From the NCBI RefSeq assembly GCF_013141865.1, contig NZ_RCST01000001.1, positions 496,001 to 560,000 on the forward strand: a DNA stretch of 64,000 bases, read 5' to 3'. Below the pieces are notes generated by a model. It worked only from the letters and a program-made list of their open reading frames with translations. It was not told where the DNA came from and ran no database searches. Source of the stretch: Methylomonas sp. ZR1 (GTDB lineage Bacteria > Pseudomonadota > Gammaproteobacteria > Methylococcales > Methylomonadaceae). Positions 1 through 7,208 of the stretch are shown here, piece after piece (position 1 is the stretch's first letter; every line of letters begins with the position of its first letter). A program made the translations under genes and the position numbers.

Positions 1-2
1 TA

Positions 3-1886
3 GCCCGGCGTCGATTTGTATGGGCAGGGCTGTTAACCACACCCGTGGTGACGATAGCCATGATGATGGGCGGCCGAACCTGGATGCATTGGTTGCAGTT
101 TGCGCTGACCACGCAAGTCGTATTTGGCACAGGCTGGCAATTTTTCAGCAAGGCGTATCGGCTGGCTAAACAACGCGCGGCCAACATGGATAGCTTGATC
201 GCGCTGGGCGTGGGTTCCGCTTACGGCTACAGTATTCCGTCCCTGTTCCGGCGGCGCGGGCATGTGTATTTCGAAGCCGCCGCCGCTATCATCACCTTTG
301 TGTTGCTGGGGCGTTATCTTGAAGAACGGGCCAGAGGCAAAGCCGGGGAAGCGATCCGCAAGTTGGTGGATTTGCAACCACAAACCGCGACTTTACTGGC
401 AGATGACGGCAGCGAGCGCAGCATCGATGTAGACGAAATTAAGATCGACGATGTGATGCTGGTCAGGCCGGGTGAAAAAATTCCCACCGACGGCGTGGTG
501 ATTGCTGGTCTTTCCACGGTCGATGAGGCAATGATCACCGGCGAAAGCATGCCGGTGGTGAAAAGTGTCGGCCATGCCGTGATCGGCGGTTGTGTCAACG
601 GCAATGGCGTATTGCATGTCAAGGCCACGGCGGTAGGCATGGATACGGTGCTGGCGGGTATTGTGCATATGGTCGATCAAGCCCAGGCCGCCAAGCTGCC
701 GATTCAAAAACAGGTCGATAAAATCTCGGCAGTGTTCGTGCCGGCGGTGATGGCGATTTCCGGTGCAACGCTGGTGGGGTGGCTGTTGGCCGGCGCGCCG
801 TTTGCGTTTGCTTTCGGTAATGCCATCACCGTTTTGTTGATTGCTTGTCCCTGCGCGTTGGGACTGGCGACGCCGGCGGCTATCATGGTCGGCACGGGTC
901 AAGCCGCTAAGCAGGGTGTATATATCCGCAACGGCGAAAGTCTGGAAATCGCCAGTAAATTGAATGCCATTGTTTTCGATAAGACCGGCACCATCACAGA
1001 AGGCAAACCCCGGGTAAGCAAGGTCTATAAATTATCTCGTCTGGCTGAAAACAAGGTAATCATGTTGGCGGCATCCGCCGAAAACAACTCCGAGCATTTT
1101 CTCGGCAAAGCCGTGGTGGCCTATGCCCGCGACGCGGGTGTCGAGTTACAGGATTGTGCTTATTTTTATAGCGAAACCGGTCACGGTATTCGCGCCGAGG
1201 TAGACGGTTATAAATTATTGCTGGGCAATCGGGCCTGGCTGGAAAATCAGCAAGTTAATGTAAGCCGCTTAGTGGAGCAAGCCGACAATTTTGCTGATCA
1301 AGGGCAAACCCCGGTTTATATGGCGATCAACGGGAAGGAAGCGGCTATATTCGCGATTGCCGACAATCCACGCCCGGAAGCTGCAGCCGCTATTGCGCGG
1401 CTGCACGAATTGGGTATTAAAACCATGATGGTCACTGGCGATACCGAAAGAACCGCTTATTGCATCGCGGATACGGTCGGCATCGCGGATGTAGTCGCTA
1501 ATGCCAAGCCCGAGCAAAAGCTGCAAATCATTCGCCAGTTGCAGGATGAAGGGCACAATGTCGGCATGATAGGTGATGGCATCAATGATGCGCCGGCGCT
1601 GGCCGCGGCCAATGTTGGCTTTGCAGTTGGCAGCGGTACGGACATTGCCATCGAATCAGCCGATCTGACGCTGGTGCAAGGTGATATAGGCAAGGTCACG
1701 GATACTATCGAACTTAGCGCATTTACCATTCGCGTCATTAAACAAAATCTATTCTGGGCGTTCGGTTACAACACTATAGCGATACCGGTGGCGGCACTGG
1801 GCAAGCTCAATCCGATGATCGCCTCCGCGGCGATGGCCTTGAGCTCGGTGTCTGTCATCGTCAATTCACTTCGATTGAACAAATAA
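3..1886 (+). CDS. copA: Copper-exporting P1B-type ATPase, 5' truncated by window edge
   Basis: Pumps Cu(I) across the cytoplasmic membrane at the cost of ATP. The frame is open from the first bases, so the N-terminal metal-binding domain and first membrane helices lie outside the window. Visible in order: actuator motif MITGES, the membrane metal site [11 protein letters not shown], phosphorylation motif [11 protein letters not shown], nucleotide-domain motif SEHF, hinge [10 protein letters not shown], and the last helix [15 protein letters not shown]. The CPC pair together with the MSS-type last helix indicates Cu(I) rather than Zn/Cd specificity. The oddity is SEHF: the family normally has SEHP at this ATP-contacting site. 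The stop codon directly abuts the start of the next gene, so both are probably one operon. It could be a CcoI/CopA2-type pump loading cytochrome oxidase rather than a detoxification pump; the window cannot decide this. Confidence 0.93.
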   Translation, partial: ARRRFVWAGLLTTPVVTIAMMMGGRTWMHWLQFALTTQVVFGTGWQFFSKAYRLAKQRAANMDSLIALGVGSAYGYSIPSLFRRRGHVYFEAAAAIITFVLLGRYLEERARGKAGEAIRKLVDLQPQTATLLADDGSERSIDVDEIKIDDVMLVRPGEKIPTDGVVIAGLSTVDEAMITGESMPVVKSVGHAVIGGCVNGNGVLHVKATAVGMDTVLAGIVHMVDQAQAAKLPIQKQVDKISAVFVPAVMAISGATLVGWLLAGAPFAFAFGNAITVLLIACPCALGLATPAAIMVGTGQAAKQGVYIRNGESLEIASKLNAIVFDKTGTITEGKPRVSKVYKLSRLAENKVIMLAASAENNSEHFLGKAVVAYARDAGVELQDCAYFYSETGHGIRAEVDGYKLLLGNRAWLENQQVNVSRLVEQADNFADQGQTPVYMAINGKEAAIFAIADNPRPEAAAAIARLHELGIKTMMVTGDTERTAYCIADTVGIADVVANAKPEQKLQIIRQLQDEGHNVGMIGDGINDAPALAAANVGFAVGSGTDIAIESADLTLVQGDIGKVTDTIELSAFTIRVIKQNLFWAFGYNTIAIPVAALGKLNPMIASAAMALSSVSVIVNSLRLNK

Positions 1887-2729
1887 ATGGAACACAATAT
1901 GGAAGGTATGGATCATGCCATGCACGGCATGACCGAAATGGCTGCGGCCACGGGATTTGATTACTCCCTGGCGTTCGTTGCCGGATTCTTGGGTAGCGGG
2001 CACTGCCTGGGGATGTGCGGGGCGCTAGTATCCGGTTACTTCATGCGAGCTGGGAAAAGCCGCAGTTATCTACCTTATATTGCCTATCAAGCCGCTCGCA
2101 TTTCCGTGTATACCCTGATCGGCGTATTGGCTGCTTCTTTGGGCGTAGTGCTGGTATCCAGCGGCTTGTTCGGCAAAATCCAAAGTATCTTGCAAATGTT
2201 GATGGGCACGGTGGTCATTGTGTTGGCGCTGGGCGTATTGGGCTGGATACCTTGGCAAGGCTCGATACGCTTGATTCCCATGCAAGTATTACGCAAAGGC
2301 TATGCTGCGGCGAATCAAAAAGGGCCCCTACTAGGTTCGGTTATCGCTGGCCTATTGAATGGTTTGATGCCCTGTATGTTGACGTTTGCTATGGCCGTGA
2401 AAGCTACCACGGCTGCTACGTTGCTCGAGGGTGGCGCGTTGATGTTGGCATTTGGAGTAGGGACTTTACCGATGATGCTGTTTATCAGCGTCGCCTTCGG
2501 CAAAATGAGTGTGAAATTACGAGGTTTAATGTTGAAAGCGGCGGCGTTCATCATGCTGTTAATGGGGGCCAATACCATTAACAACGGTTTGAGTTTTTAC
2601 AAAGATCAAAACTTCAACCACAGTCATTTTCTGGTGTTTGTGCAGGATAAACTTGATGAACTAATCGTTTTTCTGCACGAAACCCTCAATTACATCGGCA
2701 GCATGCTGAGCAGTATTCAAGGTGTGTGA
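1887..2729 (+). CDS. TauE/SafE (DsbD/UreH-like) family membrane protein with Met/His-rich N-terminus
   Basis: 280-residue polytopic membrane protein. The first 18 residues are rich in Met and His (MEHNMEGMDHAMHGM), typical of copper binding. The first helix carries the motif GSGHCLGMCGALVSG and a second half carries GLMPCMLTF, the paired Cys-containing helices of the UreH/DsbD-like sulfite exporter TauE/SafE group often coded next to CcoI/CopA pumps. About six membrane segments follow. It starts on the base after the stop of the copper ATPase, so translation is likely coupled; no clear ribosome binding site is seen. Inferred role: copper handling or cytochrome c oxidase maturation. Substrate is not shown by the sequence. 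Confidence 0.8.
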   Translation: MEHNMEGMDHAMHGMTEMAAATGFDYSLAFVAGFLGSGHCLGMCGALVSGYFMRAGKSRSYLPYIAYQAARISVYTLIGVLAASLGVVLVSSGLFGKIQSILQMLMGTVVIVLALGVLGWIPWQGSIRLIPMQVLRKGYAAANQKGPLLGSVIAGLLNGLMPCMLTFAMAVKATTAATLLEGGALMLAFGVGTLPMMLFISVAFGKMSVKLRGLMLKAAAFIMLLMGANTINNGLSFYKDQNFNHSHFLVFVQDKLDELIVFLHETLNYIGSMLSSIQGV

Positions 2730-2761
2730 TTGCAATTCGGCGAGTTGATCGAACTTAGTGC

Positions 2762-2789
2762 TGGAAAAGTTCGAAATTACAGGTATAAT
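2762..2789 (+). promoter_or_regulatory. Sigma-70-type promoter for tRNA-Thr
   Basis: A perfect TATAAT at 2784-2789 lies 13 bases before the tRNA. A weak -35 element, TGGAAA, sits at 2762-2767 with a 16-base spacer. The distance fits transcription starting just ahead of the tRNA. Confidence 0.6.
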
Positions 2790-2802
2790 GCGCGAATGAA
2801 TT

Positions 2803-2878
2803 GCTGGTGTAGCTCAGTTGGTAGAGCAGCTGATTTGTAATCAGCCGGTCGCGGGTTCGAGTCCCATCGCCAGCTCCA
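2803..2878 (+). tRNA. tRNA-Thr (anticodon TGT)
   Basis: 76 bases that fold as a cloverleaf. The acceptor arm pairs GCTGGTG with CGCCAGC (one wobble). The D-arm contains AGCTCAGTTGGTAGAGC, the anticodon loop reads TTTGTAA giving anticodon TGT (threonine, ACA codons), the T-arm has GGTTCGAGTCC, and CCA is encoded at 2876-2878. A terminator follows at once. The downstream side is occupied by a decayed mobile element, consistent with this tRNA having served as an integration site, although no second copy of its 3' end was found. Confidence 0.97.
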
Positions 2879-2886
2879 TATATATC

Positions 2887-2922
2887 AAAGGCTTAGGTGT
2901 TTTTTCACCTAGGCCTTTTTTA
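2887..2922 (+). terminator. Rho-independent terminator after tRNA-Thr
   Basis: A 13-bp stem with one wobble (2887-2899 with 2906-2918) closes a loop of six T and is followed by a T-rich run. Confidence 0.75.
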
Positions 2923-2988
2923 TTGGTGCTACGCTGGTGCTACGGCTTCGCGAAAAAGTTTTGTTTTGCGGCCCACGTTTTTATTCGT

Positions 2989-3103
2989 TATTGATCCCCG
3001 ACCCGCCGGCCATCGATAGCTGATACCTTGCCACCAGGCACAAGAAACCAGGATCAGCGCCGCCTTGTTGGCTTGGCTGTGTTGTATGTCGATCAGTCCA
3101 GGC
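2989..3103. repeat. Long direct repeat A, copy 1
   Basis: About 115 bp, nearly identical to 3190-3304. On the minus strand both copies read as the same peptide, including the run ALILVSCAWWQGISYRW (copy 2 has A for S), so the repeat is a duplicated protein-coding tail, not random DNA. The differences between copies are mostly single bases. Confidence 0.85.
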
Positions 3104-3133
3104 AACTACCGCCCGCCATCAATACTCACCTTT

Positions 3134-3172
3134 GGCCTTTTGTCGGTTTAGTCAGTTTTGTCGGTAGGGGGG
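3134..3172. repeat. Inverted repeat, left arm, containing 9-bp iteron-like units
   Basis: The reverse complement matches 3757-3794 with one extra base. The arm contains three 9-bp units in tandem on the minus strand: ACCGACAAA, ACTGACTAA, ACCGACAAA. On the plus strand the same bases read PFVGLVSFVG and on the minus strand PTKLTKPTKG, both motif types familiar from element-borne primase-helicases of the YfjI/DUF3987 kind. Confidence 0.8.
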
Positions 3173-3189
3173 CGCCGCGTTTTATTTGG

Positions 3190-3304
3190 TATTGATCCCC
3201 CGGCCCGCCGGCCATCGATAGCTGATACCTTGCCACCAGGCACAAGCAACCAGGATCAGCGCCGCCGCGTTGGCTTGGTTGGGTTGTATGTGGATCAGGT
3301 CAGG
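3190..3304. repeat. Long direct repeat A, copy 2
   Basis: Second copy of the 2989-3103 repeat. On the minus strand it reads as an open tail ending at a stop near 3186, with the run LILVACAWWQGISYRWPAG. Confidence 0.85.
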
Positions 3305-3336
3305 TATAAGCAATCAGACCAGGCAGCGATCCTAAA

Positions 3337-3403
3337 GGGTGGGGGCGGGTCAAAAGTCTAGGGCTTGCCCGGTCCTTTGCGTCGCCCTAGCTACATTTTC
3401 GCT
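3337..3403. repeat. Direct repeat B, copy 1
   Basis: 67 bp, nearly identical to 3530-3596. On the minus strand it reads SENVARATQRTGQALDF followed by a stop, which looks like a gene's C-terminus. Confidence 0.85.
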
Positions 3404-3500
3404 AACGGGTTATTGAATAGAAAAAGCCCACTAGAACCATAATAAGTTTTTGTTATATAAAAATAATAATAGAATACTAATATAGTCTTTTTATATAAGC

Positions 3501-3515
3501 ACCGACAAAACCGAC
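3501..3515 (+). repeat. Iteron-like 9-bp units, middle cluster
   Basis: ACCGACAAA followed directly by ACCGAC, the same unit as in the inverted repeat arms at 3134-3172 and 3757-3794, here in plus orientation between the two B repeats. Confidence 0.55.
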
Positions 3516-3529
3516 GCCAAAGGCCCGCC

Positions 3530-3596
3530 GGGTAGGGGCGGGTCAAAAGTCTAGGGCTTACCCGGCCCTTTGCGTCGCCCTAGCTATATTTTCGCT
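3530..3596. repeat. Direct repeat B, copy 2
   Basis: Second copy of the 3337-3403 repeat. On the minus strand it reads SENIARATQRAG and then a stop, one substitution earlier than in copy 1, showing that at least this copy has drifted. Confidence 0.85.
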
Positions 3597-3756
3597 GGGT
3601 GATTTTTTGGAAATACAAAAAGCCACATGCTAATAGTGTGCGCCGGTGTCGCCGTGTTTGTATTGCATGGATAGTAGCCACCAGGCCCCCGCGCCCGATT
3701 GCGGTCCACCATGGCCGCCGGTTGGGGTTGGCCTATTCACGCGAAAACGCGGACCA

Positions 3757-3794
3757 CCCCCCACCGACAAAACTGACTAAACCGACAAAAGGCC
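3757..3794. repeat. Inverted repeat, right arm, with 9-bp units
   Basis: Partner of 3134-3172. On the plus strand it carries ACCGACAAA, ACTGACTAA, ACCGACAAA in tandem between CCCCCC and GGCC. Confidence 0.8.
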
Positions 3795-3824
3795 AGCCGC
3801 TCAACTGGGCACCAGCGCCGCCGG

Positions 3825-4271
3825 TCATCGATCAGCCGACAGGGTAAGGCATAGTAGGCAAGGCCACCAGCGTTCGCCGGGTTCGTCGTTGTCGGGCAGG
3901 ATATAGACAGCGCCGAAGCCGTTTAACGGTGTCCAGTCGGCCTTTTTTGCCGCTTGCGATCCGCCTAAGCTGGTGACGGCGCAAAGGCCGATAGATTGCA
4001 GCGCCGTGGCGCACGGTTCGCCCTCAACAATAAAAACCGCCTTGGCTTTGTCATGTGCCGCCAATCGATCTAGGCCAAACAAAGGCCGGGGGTTGGCATC
4101 TATGCCGGGTGTCCAGTCAGCGCCGCGCCGCCGGAAAAATGGCACAACATCTTTTTTGCTGCCTTCGACTTGATACCGGCCCACCACGCCCAAAGCTTCG
4201 CCCTTTGCGTCGTTGTATGTCCAGGCAAACAGCAAAGGTTTGTTGTTGTAGGTTTTGGGTAACTGGATCAT
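3825..4271 (-). pseudogene. Toprim-domain primase fragment of a mobile element
   Basis: 148 residues if translation starts at the ATG at 4271, which overlaps the stop of the zinc-finger fragment as ATGA. The Toprim signature is clear: VFIVEGEPCATAL supplies the catalytic glutamate and VYILPDNDEPGE the DxD acidic pair. N-terminal to it is the element-primase block LLFAWTYNDAKGEALGVVGRY. After the DND motif the sequence degenerates into WWPCLLCLTLSADR and stops, so the rest of the Toprim fold and any helicase domain are missing. Known family role: priming element DNA replication. Here it is probably non-functional. An alternative is a small stand-alone Toprim protein translated by coupling from the preceding fragment. 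Confidence 0.65.
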
Positions 4272-4429
4272 GTGAGCCACCATTCCCGCGCCAACTTTTC
4301 CAGGGCTTCCGGAAAGGTTAGGCCGTGACGTTTTTGCTCGAACGCGATCACGTCGCCGCCCGCAGCGCCGCAAGAAAAGCATTTAAAACCGCCGGTTTGG
4401 GTGTTCAACTTTGATATACGGGATTGCAT
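4268..4429 (-). pseudogene. Half CHC2 zinc finger of an element primase
   Basis: 53 residues containing TGGFKCFSCGAAGGDVIAF and then TFPEALEKLAREW, the second half of a DnaG-type CHC2 zinc-binding domain. The first half (CPxH plus the strand before it) is absent; instead the upstream bases belong to an AlpA-like gene in another frame. It stops with TGA, whose bases overlap the ATG of the Toprim fragment. Best read as a deletion product of a larger primase gene. Confidence 0.7.
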
Positions 4430-4553
4430 AGCGCTTTGTTGAGCGCCAAACGTCCATGGTTGCAGTGGTTACGCCTAGAATTGCAGCCGCTTCCGCGTTG
4501 CTGCGTAGCGGGTCATTTGGTTGGGGCTGGTTGGGTTGGGTGGTCTTAGCCAT
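4383..4553 (-). CDS. Small AlpA/excisionase-like helix-turn-helix protein, probably truncated
   Basis: 56 residues with a near-perfect ribosome binding site (AGGAGG seven bases before the ATG). Residues 17-49 resemble the HTH_17/MerR-like fold of AlpA regulators: RSNAEAAAILGVTTATMDVW followed by RYAIPYIKV. Family members normally continue with a wing (RxVRYxxxDLxxWL); here the frame runs into the primase zinc-finger bases and ends as EHPNRRF. Family role: control of excision and element gene expression. Too short for standard ORF lists. Truncation is inferred from the join. Confidence 0.6.
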   Translation of the reverse strand: MAKTTQPNQPQPNDPLRSNAEAAAILGVTTATMDVWRSTKRYAIPYIKVEHPNRRF

Positions 4554-4661
4554 CGTAAAGCCTCCTAAAGGCTGGTTTAGATGGTCACATAATCAGAGTT
4601 AAGGGCTAAGTTTTCACCCAAGCAAAAATGGCTATATATTGCTTCGGTAGTGGTGGCTTAT

Positions 4662-5324
4662 TTATTGCTTGTTGTTGCGCGTCTTATGGTAAATGGCTTG
4701 TGCGTCTCGGTAGGTTTGGCCGGTCAACTCCATAACTCGCTCTATGTTTTTTCTGGTGTTAATGCTTCCAGTAGGCATTTCCCCGATTTGATTTTCAATT
4801 GACTGTTCAAGGGTTTTCCTTTCTTTGTATTCAAGCCCGCCAGCCTCAAACATTGTTTTAAAAGTGTTTGCGGTGGTTTTGGCTGATGTTTTTACCTTGT
4901 CAAAAAACGTTTCCGCGCTTCGCGTTGAATAGCCAAACATTTTGACCAGCTCAGCAACTGCATGTTGGCGTGGCTTTTTGCCATCGTGGGGAAATTCGTT
5001 ATTGTATGCCGCCCTAACAATCGATGTCGCAGGGTGGTGTAACAATTCGCGCTCGTCCTTTTCGGTGATTTTTTTCCACTTAATCCCGACTTGTTTCATT
5101 AAATCCACTCCAACCAAGGCATCACGCAAAGCACAGGCAGCGGCGAAAGTTTCAGGGTCGTGTTCGGATTGATTTTCAAGAATTCGCGCTAAATACCCAA
5201 ACAAAAGCTCCCGGTCATAGGGCGGTGGGTCGCCAGCATACAGGGCCTTGATGATTTGCTCGTTGTTATACGGTTTGCTTCCCCGATACCCTAAGTAAAC
5301 AACGTCTTTTTTGGGCTTTGCCAT
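4662..5324 (-). CDS. Hypothetical protein of the mobile element
   Basis: 220 residues, soluble, rich in Lys, Glu and Asn, with no signal peptide or membrane segment. I do not recognise a family. The first 20 residues (KKDVVYLGYRGSKPYNNEQI) are followed by an alpha-helical body with repeated charged stretches; the C-terminal part, INTRKNIERVMELTGQTY, could be a small helical DNA-binding or regulatory segment. It lies between the RadC scrap and the AlpA-like gene on the same strand. It is the only full-length gene left in the element, so it either decayed least or still has a use. Confidence 0.6.
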   Translation of the reverse strand: MAKPKKDVVYLGYRGSKPYNNEQIIKALYAGDPPPYDRELLFGYLARILENQSEHDPETFAAACALRDALVGVDLMKQVGIKWKKITEKDERELLHHPATSIVRAAYNNEFPHDGKKPRQHAVAELVKMFGYSTRSAETFFDKVKTSAKTTANTFKTMFEAGGLEYKERKTLEQSIENQIGEMPTGSINTRKNIERVMELTGQTYRDAQAIYHKTRNNKQ

Positions 5325-5343
5325 CTCAGCATCTCCGCTTTAT

Positions 5344-5436
5344 TCAGATTAAGCCACGCTCGGCAAACGATAACGGCTCGCCGTCGCCAATAATGAAATG
5401 GTCAAGCGTGCGAATATCGAACAAGGCTAAGAGTCG
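5344..5436 (-). pseudogene. C-terminal scrap of a RadC/JAB-domain protein
   Basis: The minus strand reads [18 protein letters not shown] and then [11 protein letters not shown] before a TGA stop. This is the characteristic RadC tail (LDHxIIGDG...SFAExGLL). No upstream domain with the HxH...D metal site precedes it; sequence beyond 5436 does not continue the family. RadC genes are commonly found inside or at the edges of integrated elements, which fits the surroundings. Confidence 0.75.
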
Positions 5437-5620
5437 ATAAGGTGATTTTAGTCGCACCAGAATGGGTGCTAGCGGCGTATTACATGTCATGAAAACTTAA
5501 CAGAACTGCAACTTTAATTTCTTGAGCGCTGGTTAACATTCTTTCTGCAAATTCTGTGAGGCAGATTTTTGCGGAAGACCAAAAACAATTAACCGACTTT
5601 GCTTTAGGAATGACTTTTTT

Positions 5621-7063
5621 ATGAAAGCTTTTAAATTAACTCTGATTGCCGCAGCTGTTACCGCTGGCGTTTCACCTTTGACTGCGCAAGCGGCTTCAAC
5701 CGAATTCGACAATTTTACGCCAATGACAGGCAACACGGTTCCTGTTAACCCAGGTTCAGCGACACCTTATAAATTGTCTTCGCCCAATTTTACTCAACAA
5801 ACCATCGCCGACCGTAAGACCCAAAACACCTTGGTGCCAGGTTCCAACTCAGGTAGCTGGGACATGATAGCCGCCAACGAAACCGGTCCTGACGCCGGCC
5901 GTTATTTGTTCATGCCGTTCGAAACCGGTTCCGCGGGCGTGCAACGTATCGATCTTTGGAATAACGACTACAACTCGCGCACCACCACTATCGTGGCGCC
6001 AGGTACGCAAGGTTTTGTTTCCGGCGATGCTTCTTTGTGGACACCATGGGGCGGCTATTTGACGGCTGAAGAATCTTGGGGAACTGGCAGCAGCAAAGGC
6101 CGTTTGTTTGAAGTGACCAATGCCACCACTGCGGCGGCGAATGGCGGCACATTTATCCAACGTTCCATTCTGCCGCGCGTTTCTCACGAAGGTTTGGCGT
6201 TCGACAAAAACAACAACTTGTATTTTGTCGATGAATTGAACGGTGGGTCTGTATACAAATACGTATCGGCCAATCCATTTGCCACTAGCGGCGACAGCTT
6301 TTTTGCCGCGGGGCAAACATTTGCTTTAAAAGTCGGTGCAGGAGCCCAGTTTGAAGGCACTACCGGTGCTGCTATCACCGGTGCATCAACATGGGAAGCT
6401 ATTACCGATGTCAACGGTGGCGTTTTAGCCGGTATTTCCGCACAGCTTAGCGACGGCACGATCGACGGCCGCGTCAGCGCTGATAATGCCGCTGTAAAAG
6501 GCACAGGTTTTAATCGCCCTGAAGACATGGAAATTCAAAACTTGGCTAACGGTAACCAGTTTTTGTACTTCACGACTACCGATTCAGACACCGACGGCAA
6601 CCAAGGCACCGGCCGCAGCCGCGTTTATTCTATTGATCTTGGTACTAGCGAAGTCAAACTGTTTGCCGACAGCAACACCATCGATTTGGCGACTGGTTTG
6701 GCGGCAGGCGGTGAATTCAAAAATGCCGATAACTTGGCTATTGATGCCGAAGGCAATATCTACATCGTTGAAGATCAAGATGGTGGTGTGGAAGATGTAT
6801 GGTTTGCCAAGGATGCAGATCGTGACGGGGTTGCCGAGTCTCTCTCCAAATGGATCAGTTTGACTACTCAAGGTGCTGAAAGCACCGGTTTGTATTTCGA
6901 CAAATTCAATCCAAACAAAGCGTATATCAACGTACAGCATCCAGCTGATGGCATTGATCGCACCATTGAGTTGACTGCTGCGCCAGTACCGGTACCTGGA
7001 GCGGTTTGGTTGTTCGGTTCAGCAATTGCCGGCATGATCGGCCTGCGCCGCCGTAAAGCCTGA
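5621..7063 (+). CDS. PhoX-like (DUF839) exported protein with VPLPA-CTERM sorting tail
   Basis: 480 residues. Residues 1-25 form a signal peptide ending in AQA. The body resembles the PhoX/DUF839 beta-propeller group: an opening MIAANETG...YLFMPFETG, then PWGGYLTAEES, SHEGLAFDKNNNLYFVDEL, RPEDMEI and ADNLAIDAEGNIYIVED, each in the place of a propeller blade with acidic metal-binding positions. The tail is VPVPGAVWLFGSAIAGM then RRRKA: a VPLPA/PEP-CTERM signal with hydrophobic helix and basic end, which exosortase cuts to anchor or release the protein at the cell surface. Phosphatase activity is possible from the family but not shown. A terminator follows at 7104. Confidence 0.8.
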   Translation: MKAFKLTLIAAAVTAGVSPLTAQAASTEFDNFTPMTGNTVPVNPGSATPYKLSSPNFTQQTIADRKTQNTLVPGSNSGSWDMIAANETGPDAGRYLFMPFETGSAGVQRIDLWNNDYNSRTTTIVAPGTQGFVSGDASLWTPWGGYLTAEESWGTGSSKGRLFEVTNATTAAANGGTFIQRSILPRVSHEGLAFDKNNNLYFVDELNGGSVYKYVSANPFATSGDSFFAAGQTFALKVGAGAQFEGTTGAAITGASTWEAITDVNGGVLAGISAQLSDGTIDGRVSADNAAVKGTGFNRPEDMEIQNLANGNQFLYFTTTDSDTDGNQGTGRSRVYSIDLGTSEVKLFADSNTIDLATGLAAGGEFKNADNLAIDAEGNIYIVEDQDGGVEDVWFAKDADRDGVAESLSKWISLTTQGAESTGLYFDKFNPNKAYINVQHPADGIDRTIELTAAPVPVPGAVWLFGSAIAGMIGLRRRKA

Positions 7064-7103
7064 TTGCTTAGGGGGCAGGGCGTGTTCCCAAATTGATTGA
7101 TCG

Positions 7104-7131
7104 AAAGCCCGACTTTATGTCGGGCTTTTTT
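7104..7131 (+). terminator. Rho-independent terminator after the PhoX-like gene
   Basis: AAAGCCCGAC and GTCGGGCTTT form a 10-bp stem with an eight-base loop followed by a T run. Confidence 0.88.
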
Positions 7132-7208
7132 GTGATGGGCAGTCTTTCGGGCCAGATAAGCAGTCCGGAAATGTCTTCTTGACCACCAATAATTAAGAGA
7201 ATCCAAAC

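Larger units (their letters stand above)
2923..5436. mobile_element. Remnant of an integrated element (phage satellite or plasmid-like) beside tRNA-Thr
   Basis: About 2.5 kb between the tRNA terminator and the surface-protein genes holds, on the minus strand, a RadC C-terminal scrap, an intact 220-residue hypothetical gene, an AlpA-like HTH gene, a CHC2 zinc-finger fragment and a Toprim fragment. Beyond these are duplicated non-coding stretches that still read as gene tails. This is the usual cargo of small elements that replicate with their own primase. No integrase is visible and no duplicated attachment site was found, so the element appears immobile. Its exact ends are uncertain. The stretch 2923-3824 has no intact gene; it holds the two pairs of direct repeats, the inverted repeat and the 9-bp repeats listed separately. 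Confidence 0.65.

Noticed and set aside
393..902. Long antisense frame in the copper ATPase gene, and similar frames opposite most large genes
   Set aside because: Mirror images of strongly coding sequence; no family features on the opposite strand.
3158..3847. Two small plus-strand frames (3158-3361 and 3599-3847) inside the repeat region
   Set aside because: They run across the direct repeats, have no ribosome binding site and are antisense to the recognisable gene tails.
2855..5460. A second copy of the tRNA-Thr 3' end marking the far border of the element
   Set aside because: No second copy of the tRNA end was found by reading to 5460, so element borders are left open.
5549..5585. A GG...GC pair upstream of the PhoX-like gene resembling a sigma-54 promoter
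   Set aside because: The spacing between GG and GC is nine bases, one short of the strict ten.
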